The notes under the pieces were generated by a model. It saw nothing but the letters and a program-made list of their open reading frames with translations, was not told where the DNA came from and did not search any database. From Candidatus Binatia bacterium (GTDB lineage: Bacteria > Desulfobacterota > Binatia > UBA12015), in the NCBI GenBank assembly GCA_036563615.1, contig DATCMB010000022.1, positions 62,001 to 126,000 on the forward strand: a stretch of 64,000 bases of DNA, written 5' to 3'. Positions 30,052-37,249 of the stretch are shown piece by piece. Every line of letters starts with the position of its first letter. The stretch's first letter is position 1. A program made the translations under genes and the position numbers.

Positions 30052-30654
30052 ATGGCGACTGACGCACTAGCGAAGAATGAGGCGAACGAACGGCTCGCGC
30101 TCGAGCAGCAACGGCGCGAGGAGCAGCGTCGAGAGCGCGCCAAGCGCGAGCGCGAGAAGGCAGCGCTCGGCGGCCTCTGGTCGCGGCGGGACATCATCGG
30201 CCGGTTCGGCTGGGTGCTCTTCGGGGCGTTCTCGCTGACCACCATCCTCGCGGCGATCCGTTCCGCGTTCCCACGCGTCCTCTTCCTTCCGCCGACGACC
30301 TTCAAGGCGGGCTATCCGCGCGACTTCGCCGTCGGCGAGGTGAGCGAGAAGTTCAAGAAGGACTACCGCGTGTGGATCGTCCGCGACGAGGAGGGCTTCT
30401 ACGCGCTGTTCGCCAAGTGCACGCACCTCGGCTGCACGCCGCGCTGGCTGCTCGCCGAGTCCAAGTTCAAGTGTCCGTGCCACGGCAGCGGCTTCTACAA
30501 GAGCGGCATCAACTTCGAGGGTCCGGCGCCGCGGCCACTCGAGAGGGTCAAGATCACGCTCGCGGACGACGGCCAGCTGGTGGTCGACAAGGGCGTCAAG
30601 TTCCTCTTCGAGAAGGGGCAGTGGGGTAAGCCGGGTTCGTTCGTGAAGGCTTGA
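30052..30654 (+). CDS. Rieske iron-sulfur subunit of the cytochrome bc complex
   Basis: High-potential [2Fe-2S] subunit that takes the first electron from quinol at the Qo site. Ligands are C123/H125 (CTHLGC) and C141/H144 (CPCHGSG); C128 and C143 can form the stabilising disulfide. A charged helical cytosolic extension (about 8-37) precedes a twin-arginine-like SRRDIIGRF and one membrane anchor (about 50-70), consistent with Tat insertion of the folded protein. At 200 residues it resembles b6f/menaquinol-type Rieske proteins. It is the first gene of the operon. Confidence 0.95.
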   Translation: MATDALAKNEANERLALEQQRREEQRRERAKREREKAALGGLWSRRDIIGRFGWVLFGAFSLTTILAAIRSAFPRVLFLPPTTFKAGYPRDFAVGEVSEKFKKDYRVWIVRDEEGFYALFAKCTHLGCTPRWLLAESKFKCPCHGSGFYKSGINFEGPAPRPLERVKITLADDGQLVVDKGVKFLFEKGQWGKPGSFVKA

Positions 30655-30725
30655 TCGGCGCCGTGTGCACGGGGCGCGAAGCGCGTCCGAGCGACGCGTA
30701 GAGCACGATTCAGGGGGGAGCACCC

Positions 30726-31496
30726 GTGAGTTGGTGGACAGACGTCAAGCAGCAGATCACCGAGTCGCAGGTGTGGCAGTCGATCTTCCGCCACGGCTAC
30801 GACGACACGCCGCGCAACCGCATCTTGATGGTGTCCGGCAACGTGTGGCTGCACCTGCATCCCTCGAAGGTGCGCCGCCACGCGACGCGCATGCGCTTCA
30901 CGTGGTGCATGGGTGGCATCACCTTCCTGATGTTCCTCATCACGGTCGTCACCGGCGTGTACCTGATGTTCTACTACCGTCCGGTCGCGCAGTACGCGTA
31001 CGCGGACATGAAGTACCTCGAGTTCGACATGCCGTTCGGGATGCTGATGCGGAACATGCACCGCTGGGCGGCCCACGGCATGGTGATCGCCGTGTGGCTG
31101 CACATGTTCCGCGTCTTCTTGACGGGGTCGTACAAGCCGCCGCGCGAGTTCAACTGGGTGGTCGGCGTCATCCTGCTCGTGCTGACGCTGCTCCTGAGCT
31201 TCACCGGCTACCTGCTGCCCTGGGACCAGCTCGCGATCTGGGCGGTCACCGTGGGATCGAACATGGGCCGTGCGACGCCGCTGCTCGGGCACGAAGGTCC
31301 GTTCGGCGAGATGGTCGGCGTCAACGCGATCTACGACGTGCGCGCCTTCCTGTTCGGCGGCGGCGAGGTCGGACCGCACACGCTGCTGAGGTTCTACATC
31401 CTGCACTGCGTGTTCATCCCGCTGGTCACGAGCTTGTTCCTGGCCGTGCACTTCTGGCGCATCCGACGCGACGGCTTCTCGGGCCCCGCACTTTGA
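30726..31496 (+). CDS. Cytochrome b, N-terminal (b6-type) subunit
   Basis: Four-helix di-heme cytochrome b of 256 residues. Heme ligands are H112 and H126 on helix B and H227 and H242 on helix D; the 14-residue gap in helix D is the b6 spacing rather than the 13-residue gap of classical bc1. C61 in WCMGGITF aligns with the Cys of plant and cyanobacterial b6 that covalently binds heme c_n at the Qi site. The GTG start has a purine-rich Shine-Dalgarno (AGGGGGGAG). The split b6/subunit IV arrangement continues at 31624. Confidence 0.95.
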   Translation: MSWWTDVKQQITESQVWQSIFRHGYDDTPRNRILMVSGNVWLHLHPSKVRRHATRMRFTWCMGGITFLMFLITVVTGVYLMFYYRPVAQYAYADMKYLEFDMPFGMLMRNMHRWAAHGMVIAVWLHMFRVFLTGSYKPPREFNWVVGVILLVLTLLLSFTGYLLPWDQLAIWAVTVGSNMGRATPLLGHEGPFGEMVGVNAIYDVRAFLFGGGEVGPHTLLRFYILHCVFIPLVTSLFLAVHFWRIRRDGFSGPAL

Positions 31497-31520
31497 GGGA
31501 GGCAACGGGAGGGACCAGCA

Positions 31521-31601
31521 ATGCGCGTGATGGTTCTGCCCATCCTGTTCTGCGTGATGATCTGGGCGTTGTACGTCCTGGCGAAGCCACGCGACCTCTG
31601 A
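31521..31601 (+). CDS. 26-residue single-helix membrane protein of the bc operon
   Basis: An ATG preceded by GGGAGG (about 8 bp upstream) opens a 26-codon frame: about 19 hydrophobic residues (VMVLPILFCVMIWALYVLA) followed by the polar tail KPRDL. It sits between cytochrome b and subunit IV with 24 and 22 bp on either side. The size and topology recall PetL/PetG/PetN-type subunits of b6f and the small bc1 subunits. No homology is claimed; function as a complex subunit is inferred from position. Confidence 0.7.
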   Translation: MRVMVLPILFCVMIWALYVLAKPRDL

Positions 31602-31623
31602 GCGCGCCGACGGAGCCCTGAAG

Positions 31624-32442
31624 ATGGCAACAAGCGCTGCAGCGACGAAGCCGGCTCAACCGACCGGCAAGCGGATCGAGGTCTCGATCAAGAAGGCGGT
31701 CGGCCCGGGGGACGACAAGGTCCACACCTGGCCGCACCTGGTGCGCGCGGAGTTCCTCTGCGCCGTGCTGGTGATGGTCGGCATGATCGCCTGGGCGTTG
31801 CTCCTCGACGCCCCGCTCGAGGAGCCGGCGAACCCCTCACGCACGCCCAACCCGTCGAAGGCGCCGTGGTACTTCCTCGGCCTTCAGGAGATGCTCGTCT
31901 TCTTCGACCCGTGGCACGCCGGAGTCGTGCTGCCGACCCTCATCATCGTCGGGCTGATGGTGATCCCGTACATCGACATCAACCCGAAGGGGAACGGCTA
32001 CTACTGCTTCCGCGACCGCAAGTGGGAGATCCTCACCTTCATCTTCGGCTTCCACATCTTGTGGGTGTCGCTGATCATCATCGGGACGCTGCTGCGCGGT
32101 CCGGGCTGGAACTGGTTCTGGCCGTGGGAGAAGTGGGACCCGCACAAGGTCGAGGCGCTGACCAGCGTCAACCTCCCGTACCTGCTCGGCCTGCGCGACT
32201 ACTTCTGGTCGGCGGTCTTCGGCGGCGTGGTGGTCGTGCTGTACTTCGTCATCGGCACGATCGCGATGTACGCCTGGGTCGTGTGGCTCAAGGGGCAGGA
32301 GTTCATGAAGCGGTGGGGGATGGCGCGATTCTTCATCACGTCATTCCTGTTCCTGAACATGCTGGCCGTGCTCATCAAGATGCTGATGCGTCACATGTTC
32401 AACATCAAGTACGTGATGGAAACTCCGTGGATCAACATCTAG
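31624..32442 (+). CDS. Cytochrome b C-terminal subunit (subunit IV-like)
   Basis: 272 residues, longer than the roughly 160 of PetD. A basic cytosolic N terminus is followed by a membrane helix, a Qo-site segment with KAPWYFLGLQE at 79-89, and at least three more helices. The classical Qo motif PEWY reads A-P-W-Y here, so the Glu is replaced by Pro81. After the PetD core the chain continues with NPKGNGYYCF and two further helices ending near HMFNIKY. It forms the Qo site with cytochrome b6. Confidence 0.9.
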   Translation: MATSAAATKPAQPTGKRIEVSIKKAVGPGDDKVHTWPHLVRAEFLCAVLVMVGMIAWALLLDAPLEEPANPSRTPNPSKAPWYFLGLQEMLVFFDPWHAGVVLPTLIIVGLMVIPYIDINPKGNGYYCFRDRKWEILTFIFGFHILWVSLIIIGTLLRGPGWNWFWPWEKWDPHKVEALTSVNLPYLLGLRDYFWSAVFGGVVVVLYFVIGTIAMYAWVVWLKGQEFMKRWGMARFFITSFLFLNMLAVLIKMLMRHMFNIKYVMETPWINI

Positions 32443-32446
32443 CTTC

Positions 32447-32620
32447 GTGAGATTTCTCTCTGCCAAGCTGCTGCAGCTGATGGGCATCAGCACCGTGGGA
32501 TTCGGGTTGGTCTATGGCTTGACCCACGAAGGCGGGCTGCGGTTCGAGCTCAAGATGCTGATCGTCGGCTCGGTGATTTTCCTCCTGGGGCGTGTGATCG
32601 AGGGCCGTGGTCCGGCCTGA
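32447..32620 (+). CDS. 57-residue two-helix membrane protein of the bc operon
   Basis: A GTG 4 bp after the subunit IV stop opens a 57-codon frame: VRFLSAKLLQLMGISTVGFG (helix 1), a short loop THEGGLRFE, then LKMLIVGSVIFLLGRVIEG (helix 2). Two clean hydrophobic segments, the tight gap and the position before the multiheme cytochrome support a real gene. I do not recognise a family; an assembly or accessory role in the bc complex is inferred from location. Confidence 0.65.
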   Translation: MRFLSAKLLQLMGISTVGFGLVYGLTHEGGLRFELKMLIVGSVIFLLGRVIEGRGPA

Positions 32621-32644
32621 GTCGAGCCGGCCGCGCGGGGACCA

Positions 32645-35395
32645 ATGGCAAGACGAGACCTGAGTTCCGACGAAGAGAAGCGAAGCTACGCCGTCATCTG
32701 GTTGCTGGGGGCCGTCCTGCTCGTCGTCGGCGCCGTCTGGGCGATCCTCGACGACACCTTCTTCCGCCGCCCCTGGAAGATGTACCAGCGTCAGTTCTTC
32801 GCCCTGGAGGAGCAGCGCGAGAAGCAAGCGCTCGACGCCGAGCACGCGAAGCTCGAGTCCGACGCGCAGTACCAGGAGCTGAAGAAGCAGCTCGCGGAGG
32901 CTCAGGCGAAGCTCGAAACCGGCGAGACCGCGCAGCAGCTCGCCGCCGCGCAGCAGAAGCTCCAGGCGGCGATCATGGAGGAGCAGGACGCCGACCTTCA
33001 GGTTCGCTTCGTCAAGAGCGAGCTCGAGGAGGCGTGGTACGAGTACGACCACGCGCTCGAGGCCGGCGGGGACGTCGAAGCCAAGCGTCGGCGGCGCGAC
33101 GAGCTCGAGAAGGAGAAGCAGGAGCTCGAGGCGAAGTGGCGCGCCGCGCAGCAGGTCGTCGCGAAGTACCAGGCCGAGGTCGACGAGCTGCGCGCGCCGG
33201 TCGAGACCCTCGAGAAGAAGCTCGCGGCGCTCGAGGAGGAGCGCATCCGCATCGCGAACAAGCTCGACGGCATGAAGTCGATGCTCGGTCCGGTGCCGGT
33301 GTCGCGCATTCCCGCGATCCAGCAGATCGTTCTCCCCGACTTCGACATCAACAACTTCGAGGAGCCGGTGGCGCGCGTCGACCGCTGCACGTCGTGCCAC
33401 ATGGCGATCGACAAGGCCGGGTTCGAGGATGAGCCCCATCCGCTGAAGACGCACCCGAAGCGCGACCCGCTGCTCATCAAGCATCCGCCGGAGAAGTTCG
33501 GCTGCACGCCGTGCCACGAAGGGCAGGGCGTCGCCTTGAACTCGCCGCAGCAGGCGCACGGCTACGTGAAGTTCTGGGAGCACCCGCTGCTCACGGGTCC
33601 CGAGCAGCAGTCGCGCTGCCTCAACTGCCACGTCGACGTGTCACTCTTCCCGGAGGCCGCGACGCTGCGCCGTGGCGAGTATCTGTTCGAGCAGCTCGGC
33701 TGCCACGGCTGCCACCTGGTCGAGGGCTACGAATCGCTGCCCCCGGTCGGCCCGAACCTGCAGCGGGTCGCCGCGAAGGTCGACCCGCAGTGGATGGTCG
33801 ACTGGATCCGCGATCCGTACGCGTTCCGCCCGCGTACCAAGATGCCGAGCTTCGGATTCACCGAGGAGCAGTCGAAGGCGGTCGCCGCGTACATCTGGAC
33901 CTCGAGCAAGGCGGACGGAGACGCATGGCTGGACGCGCGTCCCGATCCCGGCGGCATCTCGCCCGACGATCCGGAGCTCGTCGCGAGGGGCAAGGAGCTG
34001 TTCGACTCCGTTGGGTGTCGTGCCTGCCACGCGATCGCGCCCGACGAAGTCGCGACCCCGCTCGGCGCGACGAAGGACTGGGGGCCGAATCTGCAGAACG
34101 TCGGGCGCAAGGAGTCGGCGCGCTTCATCTACTGGTGGATCAAGGACCCGCGCGGCTACAACCCCGACTCGCGCATGCCCGATCTTCGCTTGACGGACGA
34201 CGAGGCGCGCGCGATCACGTCGTACCTGGTGAGCCTCGCGCCGCCGGCCGAACCGGGTGAGGTCACGTCGGCGACGCTCGAGGATCCCGAGCTCGTCGAG
34301 CAGGGCAAGGCTCTCGTCCGCAAGTACGGCTGCTACGGCTGCCACGTCATCAACGGGATGGAGAACGAGTCCCGCATCGGCGTCGAGCTGTCGACCTTCG
34401 GCGCGAAGCCGATCGAGGAGCTGTTCTTCGGCAACAACCCGCAGATCCCGCGCACCTGGAACGACTGGACGTTCTACAAGCTCAAGAATCCGCGGATCTA
34501 CGCGACCGAGCACGTCGAGCAGCTGATGCCGAACTTCCAGCTCGCCGACGAGGACATCGTGGCGCTCCGCGTCTGGCTCCAGAGCCGCACCGAGCGCATG
34601 CCGCCGAAGAGCTTCCAGGATCCGCAGAACGACCCGCGCCTGATGCGCGTGCGAGAGGGACGCTGGGTCATCGAGAACTACAACTGCATGGGCTGTCACG
34701 AGATCGACGGCCGTGGTGGCTACATTCGCCGTCTCTACGAGGACAACCCGACGAGCGCGCCGCCGATCCTGAACGGCGAGGGCGCGAAGGTGCAGCCCGA
34801 CTGGCTGTACGCGTTCCTCAAGGATCCCGCGCGGCAGCCGCTGCGCTTCTGGCTGAAGGTGCGCATGCCGACCTTCCACCTGAGCGCCGAGGAGACCACG
34901 AAGGTCATCGAGTACTTCAGCGCCGTCGCCAACCAGACGCAGCCGTACTTCTTCTTCGATCCGCGCCAGGACTCGACGCCGGAGCTCCTCCAGGTCGGCG
35001 AGCTGCTGATGTCGGACGAGTACTTCTCGTGCTGGTCGTGCCACGTCCGCGGCGACAAGACGCCCGAGGGGCCCATGGAGCAGTGGGCGCCGAACCTCGC
35101 CTACGCGCACGAGCGTCTGAACCCCGAGTGGATCCTCGCCTGGATCAAGGATCCGCCGGCGCTGATGCCGGGCACCAAGATGCCGTCGTTCTACCCGGGC
35201 GGCCCGGAGGACGTCTTCGACGGCAACGAGGATCTCCAGATCCTGGCGATGCGCGACTACATCATGTCGCTCGGCTTCACGGGCCCGCAGACGCAGCAAG
35301 CGTCCGCGCCGGCTTCGTCCGCGCCGGAGCGGCCAGCTCCCGCACCTGCGGAGAACCAGGCTGCGGCGCAAGCGGCGGCGGGCGGCGCGAGCTGA
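32645..35395 (+). CDS. Membrane-anchored octaheme cytochrome c with coiled-coil stalk (bc-complex c subunit)
   Basis: 916 residues. One membrane helix (about 15-36) with the N terminus inside is followed by a highly charged coiled coil from about 45 to 215. Eight heme-binding CxxCH sites follow, with first cysteines at 248, 287, 325, 353, 458, 563, 681 and 796. Hemes 4, 5, 6, 7 and 8 sit in repeated monoheme-cytochrome-like units with downstream MPxF/MPD/MPN-type Met motifs. The tail is Ala/Pro-rich. It takes the place of cytochrome c1 or f and would pass electrons from the Rieske centre to soluble carriers. It is the last gene before a strong terminator. Confidence 0.9.
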   Translation: MARRDLSSDEEKRSYAVIWLLGAVLLVVGAVWAILDDTFFRRPWKMYQRQFFALEEQREKQALDAEHAKLESDAQYQELKKQLAEAQAKLETGETAQQLAAAQQKLQAAIMEEQDADLQVRFVKSELEEAWYEYDHALEAGGDVEAKRRRRDELEKEKQELEAKWRAAQQVVAKYQAEVDELRAPVETLEKKLAALEEERIRIANKLDGMKSMLGPVPVSRIPAIQQIVLPDFDINNFEEPVARVDRCTSCHMAIDKAGFEDEPHPLKTHPKRDPLLIKHPPEKFGCTPCHEGQGVALNSPQQAHGYVKFWEHPLLTGPEQQSRCLNCHVDVSLFPEAATLRRGEYLFEQLGCHGCHLVEGYESLPPVGPNLQRVAAKVDPQWMVDWIRDPYAFRPRTKMPSFGFTEEQSKAVAAYIWTSSKADGDAWLDARPDPGGISPDDPELVARGKELFDSVGCRACHAIAPDEVATPLGATKDWGPNLQNVGRKESARFIYWWIKDPRGYNPDSRMPDLRLTDDEARAITSYLVSLAPPAEPGEVTSATLEDPELVEQGKALVRKYGCYGCHVINGMENESRIGVELSTFGAKPIEELFFGNNPQIPRTWNDWTFYKLKNPRIYATEHVEQLMPNFQLADEDIVALRVWLQSRTERMPPKSFQDPQNDPRLMRVREGRWVIENYNCMGCHEIDGRGGYIRRLYEDNPTSAPPILNGEGAKVQPDWLYAFLKDPARQPLRFWLKVRMPTFHLSAEETTKVIEYFSAVANQTQPYFFFDPRQDSTPELLQVGELLMSDEYFSCWSCHVRGDKTPEGPMEQWAPNLAYAHERLNPEWILAWIKDPPALMPGTKMPSFYPGGPEDVFDGNEDLQILAMRDYIMSLGFTGPQTQQASAPASSAPERPAPAPAENQAAAQAAAGGAS

Positions 35396-35430
35396 CCCGA
35401 CGCGCCGCGTCCCCTAGGGCGAGCGCGATG

Positions 35431-35468
35431 AAAAAATGGCGCGATCCGTTTTGGGTCGCGCCATTTTT
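35431..35468 (+). terminator. Strong intrinsic terminator of the bc-complex operon
   Basis: A 13-bp perfect stem (35432-35444 with 35456-35468, AAAAATGGCGCGA/TCGCGCCATTTTT), extended by a T-G wobble and two C-G pairs, closes a GTTTT loop. The 3' arm ends in five T and the 5' arm begins in A, so it can work in both directions. It lies 36 bp after the octaheme cytochrome stop. Confidence 0.9.
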
Positions 35469-35519
35469 GTGGTCTCGATGGAGTGCCGTTAACCCTTGCG
35501 AACGGCGGAGAAGAGGTCG

Positions 35520-35558
35520 GCTTTCGCGTGCGAGCAACCCGCAAATTTTCGCGAAAGC
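35520..35558. repeat. 9-bp inverted repeat, possible operator
   Basis: GCTTTCGCG (35520-35528) and CGCGAAAGC (35550-35558) are perfect complements around 21 bp. The half-site spacing of about 30 bp between centres could seat a dimeric regulator on one helix face, or form an RNA hairpin. It lies upstream of both candidate promoters for the OmpA-type gene. Confidence 0.4.
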
Positions 35559-35596
35559 TATTGGTTCTTCTCCCGATGTCGATACAGTGGCGAGGG

Positions 35597-35621
35597 AATA
35601 GCGTCCCTTTGCTTCGCTATT
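35597..35621. repeat. 7-bp inverted repeat overlapping a candidate -35 box
   Basis: AATAGCG (35597-35603) and CGCTATT (35615-35621) flank 11 bp that contain the candidate -35 hexamer TTGCTT. A protein bound here would block that promoter. Confidence 0.35.
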
Positions 35622-35636
35622 GCGAAAAGGTATAGA
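35609..35636 (+). promoter_or_regulatory. Candidate promoter of the OmpA-type gene
   Basis: TTGCTT (35609-35614) and TATAGA (35631-35636) are separated by 16 bp, giving a 5' leader of roughly 120 nt. An alternative upstream pair is TTGGTT (35561-35566) with TACAGT (35583-35588), also 16 bp apart. Confidence 0.4.
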
Positions 35637-35761
35637 AAAACGTCCCTTGTTTTGGCGTACGGGGGACAGCCGGACCCGATATTCGGCGCGATGCTGGGGT
35701 ACAGCCGCTCGAGCCGTGGCGGCTCGGTAGGCGGCGTGGACGGACAAAGAGGAGGTGTCTG

Positions 35762-36418
35762 ATGTATCGGAGGTTGATTGCCGGGTTGATCCTGGCAACG
35801 TTCGCGAGCGCCTGCTCGGCCCACAAGCCGTGGGGCAAGTGCGCGGTGGGCGGCGCGATCATCGGCGCGGCTGCGCTGGGTACGGCCGGTGGCGCGATCG
35901 CGAACAACGTGAATCCGCCGTTCAAGAAGCAGGATGAGGATCGCGGCGCGGGTATCGGTATCGGTATCGCGACTGGTGCCATCCTCGGTGCGCTCATCGG
36001 CCACGCGCTGTGCGACGAGGAAGAGGTTCCGCCTCCGCCTCCGCCGCCTCCGCCGCCGCCGCCGGCTCCGGTTGCCAAGAAGAAGATCGTGCTCCGTGGC
36101 GTGCACTTCGACTTCGACAAGGCGACGCTGCAGCCGCAGGGCAAGCCGATCCTCGACGAGGCGGCTCGCATCCTGAAGGAGAACCCCGACATCCGCGTCG
36201 AGGTCCAGGGCTACACCGACTCGATCGGCACCGAGGCGTACAACCTGCGTCTCTCCGAGCGTCGTGCTCAGACCGTGAAGAACTACCTGGTCAGCCAGGG
36301 CATCGCGGCGAGCCGGCTCGTGACCAAGGGCTTCGGTGAGTCGAACCCGGTGGCGAGCAACGACACCGCGGACGGCCGCGCGCAGAACCGGCGCGTCGAG
36401 CTGGTCCCGCTCAACTAG
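35762..36418 (+). CDS. OmpA/Pal-family outer-membrane lipoprotein with glycine-zipper segment
   Basis: 218 residues. A lipoprotein signal peptide has a plausible lipobox ASAC with Cys18. Two glycine-zipper hydrophobic stretches follow (about 29-47 and 60-81, rich in GAIIGA and GIGIGIATGAILG patterns). A run of twelve prolines then links to a C-terminal OmpA-like peptidoglycan-binding domain (about 108-218, with HFDFDKATL, YTDSIGTEAYN and the NRRVEL end). It probably tethers the outer membrane to peptidoglycan. AGGAGG lies about 8 bp before the ATG. Expression looks strong: good promoter region, good RBS, double terminator. Confidence 0.92.
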   Translation: MYRRLIAGLILATFASACSAHKPWGKCAVGGAIIGAAALGTAGGAIANNVNPPFKKQDEDRGAGIGIGIATGAILGALIGHALCDEEEVPPPPPPPPPPPPAPVAKKKIVLRGVHFDFDKATLQPQGKPILDEAARILKENPDIRVEVQGYTDSIGTEAYNLRLSERRAQTVKNYLVSQGIAASRLVTKGFGESNPVASNDTADGRAQNRRVELVPLN

Positions 36419-36430
36419 TCCCACCACGAA

Positions 36431-36459
36431 GGTCCGGCCCGCCTCGTGCGGGCCGGACC
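36431..36459 (+). terminator. GC hairpin after the OmpA-type gene
   Basis: GGTCCGGCCCGC (36431-36442) pairs perfectly with GCGGGCCGGACC (36448-36459) around the loop CTCGT, 13 bp after the stop. It has no T-run of its own, so it may protect the mRNA 3' end or assist the next hairpin. Confidence 0.65.
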
Positions 36460-36462
36460 GGC

Positions 36463-36518
36463 CGCAACGCCGTGCCGGCGCTCGAGGCGCAGACCTCGAC
36501 GCCGGCACGTTGCGTTTT
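36463..36518 (+). terminator. Extended intrinsic terminator (second of two)
   Basis: A long nested stem: CGCAACG/CGTTGCG (36463-36469 with 36508-36514), TGCCGGCG/CGCCGGCA (36473-36480 with 36500-36507) and TCGAGG/CCTCGA (36482-36487 with 36494-36499). It has one 3-nt bulge, a single unpaired C and a 6-nt loop, and is followed directly by TTTT. This closes the OmpA-type transcript and argues that the next gene starts downstream of it. Confidence 0.8.
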
Positions 36519-36585
36519 CCGGCAAGCGACGACGGCTCTCGCGGCCGTGCGTACGCTGCCCCCCGCCGGCCCGAGATCACGAGAA

Positions 36586-37185
36586 GTGGAGAGCAACGTC
36601 GGGCCTGGCGCCCTCATCAAGCTGATCGGCGGCGCGCTGCGATTCGATCGCGAGCTGTACACGCGCGCCATCGAGGACTCGACCTACAACCGGCTCGGTC
36701 TCGCCGTCGTCATCCTCGCCGCGCTGTCGAACGGCTTCGGCTACGCAGCCGAGGGCGTCGCGAGGGGAATGATCGGCGAGCGCGAGTACGCGGTCTACCG
36801 TCTGCTCGTCATCGTCGGCGTCGCCGAGGTGATCGTGCACTTCTTCCTCTTCACGGCGGCGGCGTGGCTCGTCCGCTTGCTCGTCGATCGACCGCGGGCG
36901 CCGTACACGCGCCTCATGCGCCCGCTCTCGCTCGCGCTCGCGCCGAGCTGTCTGCTCTTCCTCGGGGCGCTGCTCGGCTTTCCGGACGCGGTGCGTGGCG
37001 TGCTCGCGCTGTGGCGCATCGCGGCGTCGGTGTGGGCGCTGCGCCTCGCCGTGGACGCGTCATGGCCCGGCGCGATCGTGACCGTGCTGGTCGCCGACCT
37101 GGTGGCGGCGCCGGTCGTGCACCTCGCCTTGTTCGGCGTCTCGGACGGGGGCCCCATCCCCGCACTTCCTGCAATCTCGGCGTAG
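36586..37185 (+). CDS. Yip1-family-like membrane protein
   Basis: About 199 residues with five membrane helices. The N-terminal motif LIKLIGGALRFDRELYTRAIEDSTYNR (split by function, amphipathic) followed by hydrophobic helices resembles bacterial Yip1-domain proteins. Start taken as GTG 36586, because the earlier in-frame start (36472) lies inside the terminator hairpin of the previous gene. Function unknown. It lies 64 bp before the methyltransferase gene and may be co-transcribed with the polysaccharide genes. Confidence 0.6.
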   Translation: MESNVGPGALIKLIGGALRFDRELYTRAIEDSTYNRLGLAVVILAALSNGFGYAAEGVARGMIGEREYAVYRLLVIVGVAEVIVHFFLFTAAAWLVRLLVDRPRAPYTRLMRPLSLALAPSCLLFLGALLGFPDAVRGVLALWRIAASVWALRLAVDASWPGAIVTVLVADLVAAPVVHLALFGVSDGGPIPALPAISA

Positions 37186-37249
37186 CGCGCGACACGAACG
37201 CGCTCGCCGTCCTGGACGCTTCGTCAGCGGATCTATAGAAGCGCGCACG

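Larger units (their letters stand above)
35469..35761. other. AT-richer intergenic region upstream of the OmpA-type gene (293 bp)
   Basis: Composition drops well below the neighbouring genes. The region holds two inverted repeats (35520-35558 and 35597-35621) and candidate promoters. An 88-codon frame (35496-35762) spans it, but its residue make-up is not gene-like, so I read it as regulatory sequence. Confidence 0.55.

Noticed and set aside
35496-35762. 88-codon frame before the OmpA-type gene
   Set aside because: Composition and residue use are not gene-like, there is no good RBS, and the segment contains inverted repeats and promoter-like hexamers. It is better read as regulatory DNA.
36025-36064. 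CCG/CCT repeat resembling a microsatellite
   Set aside because: It encodes the polyproline linker of the OmpA-type lipoprotein, a normal feature of such proteins.
36472-36585. N-terminal extension of the Yip1-like protein
   Set aside because: The upstream start lies inside a strong terminator hairpin, and the added residues lack membrane-protein character. GTG 36586 is preferred.
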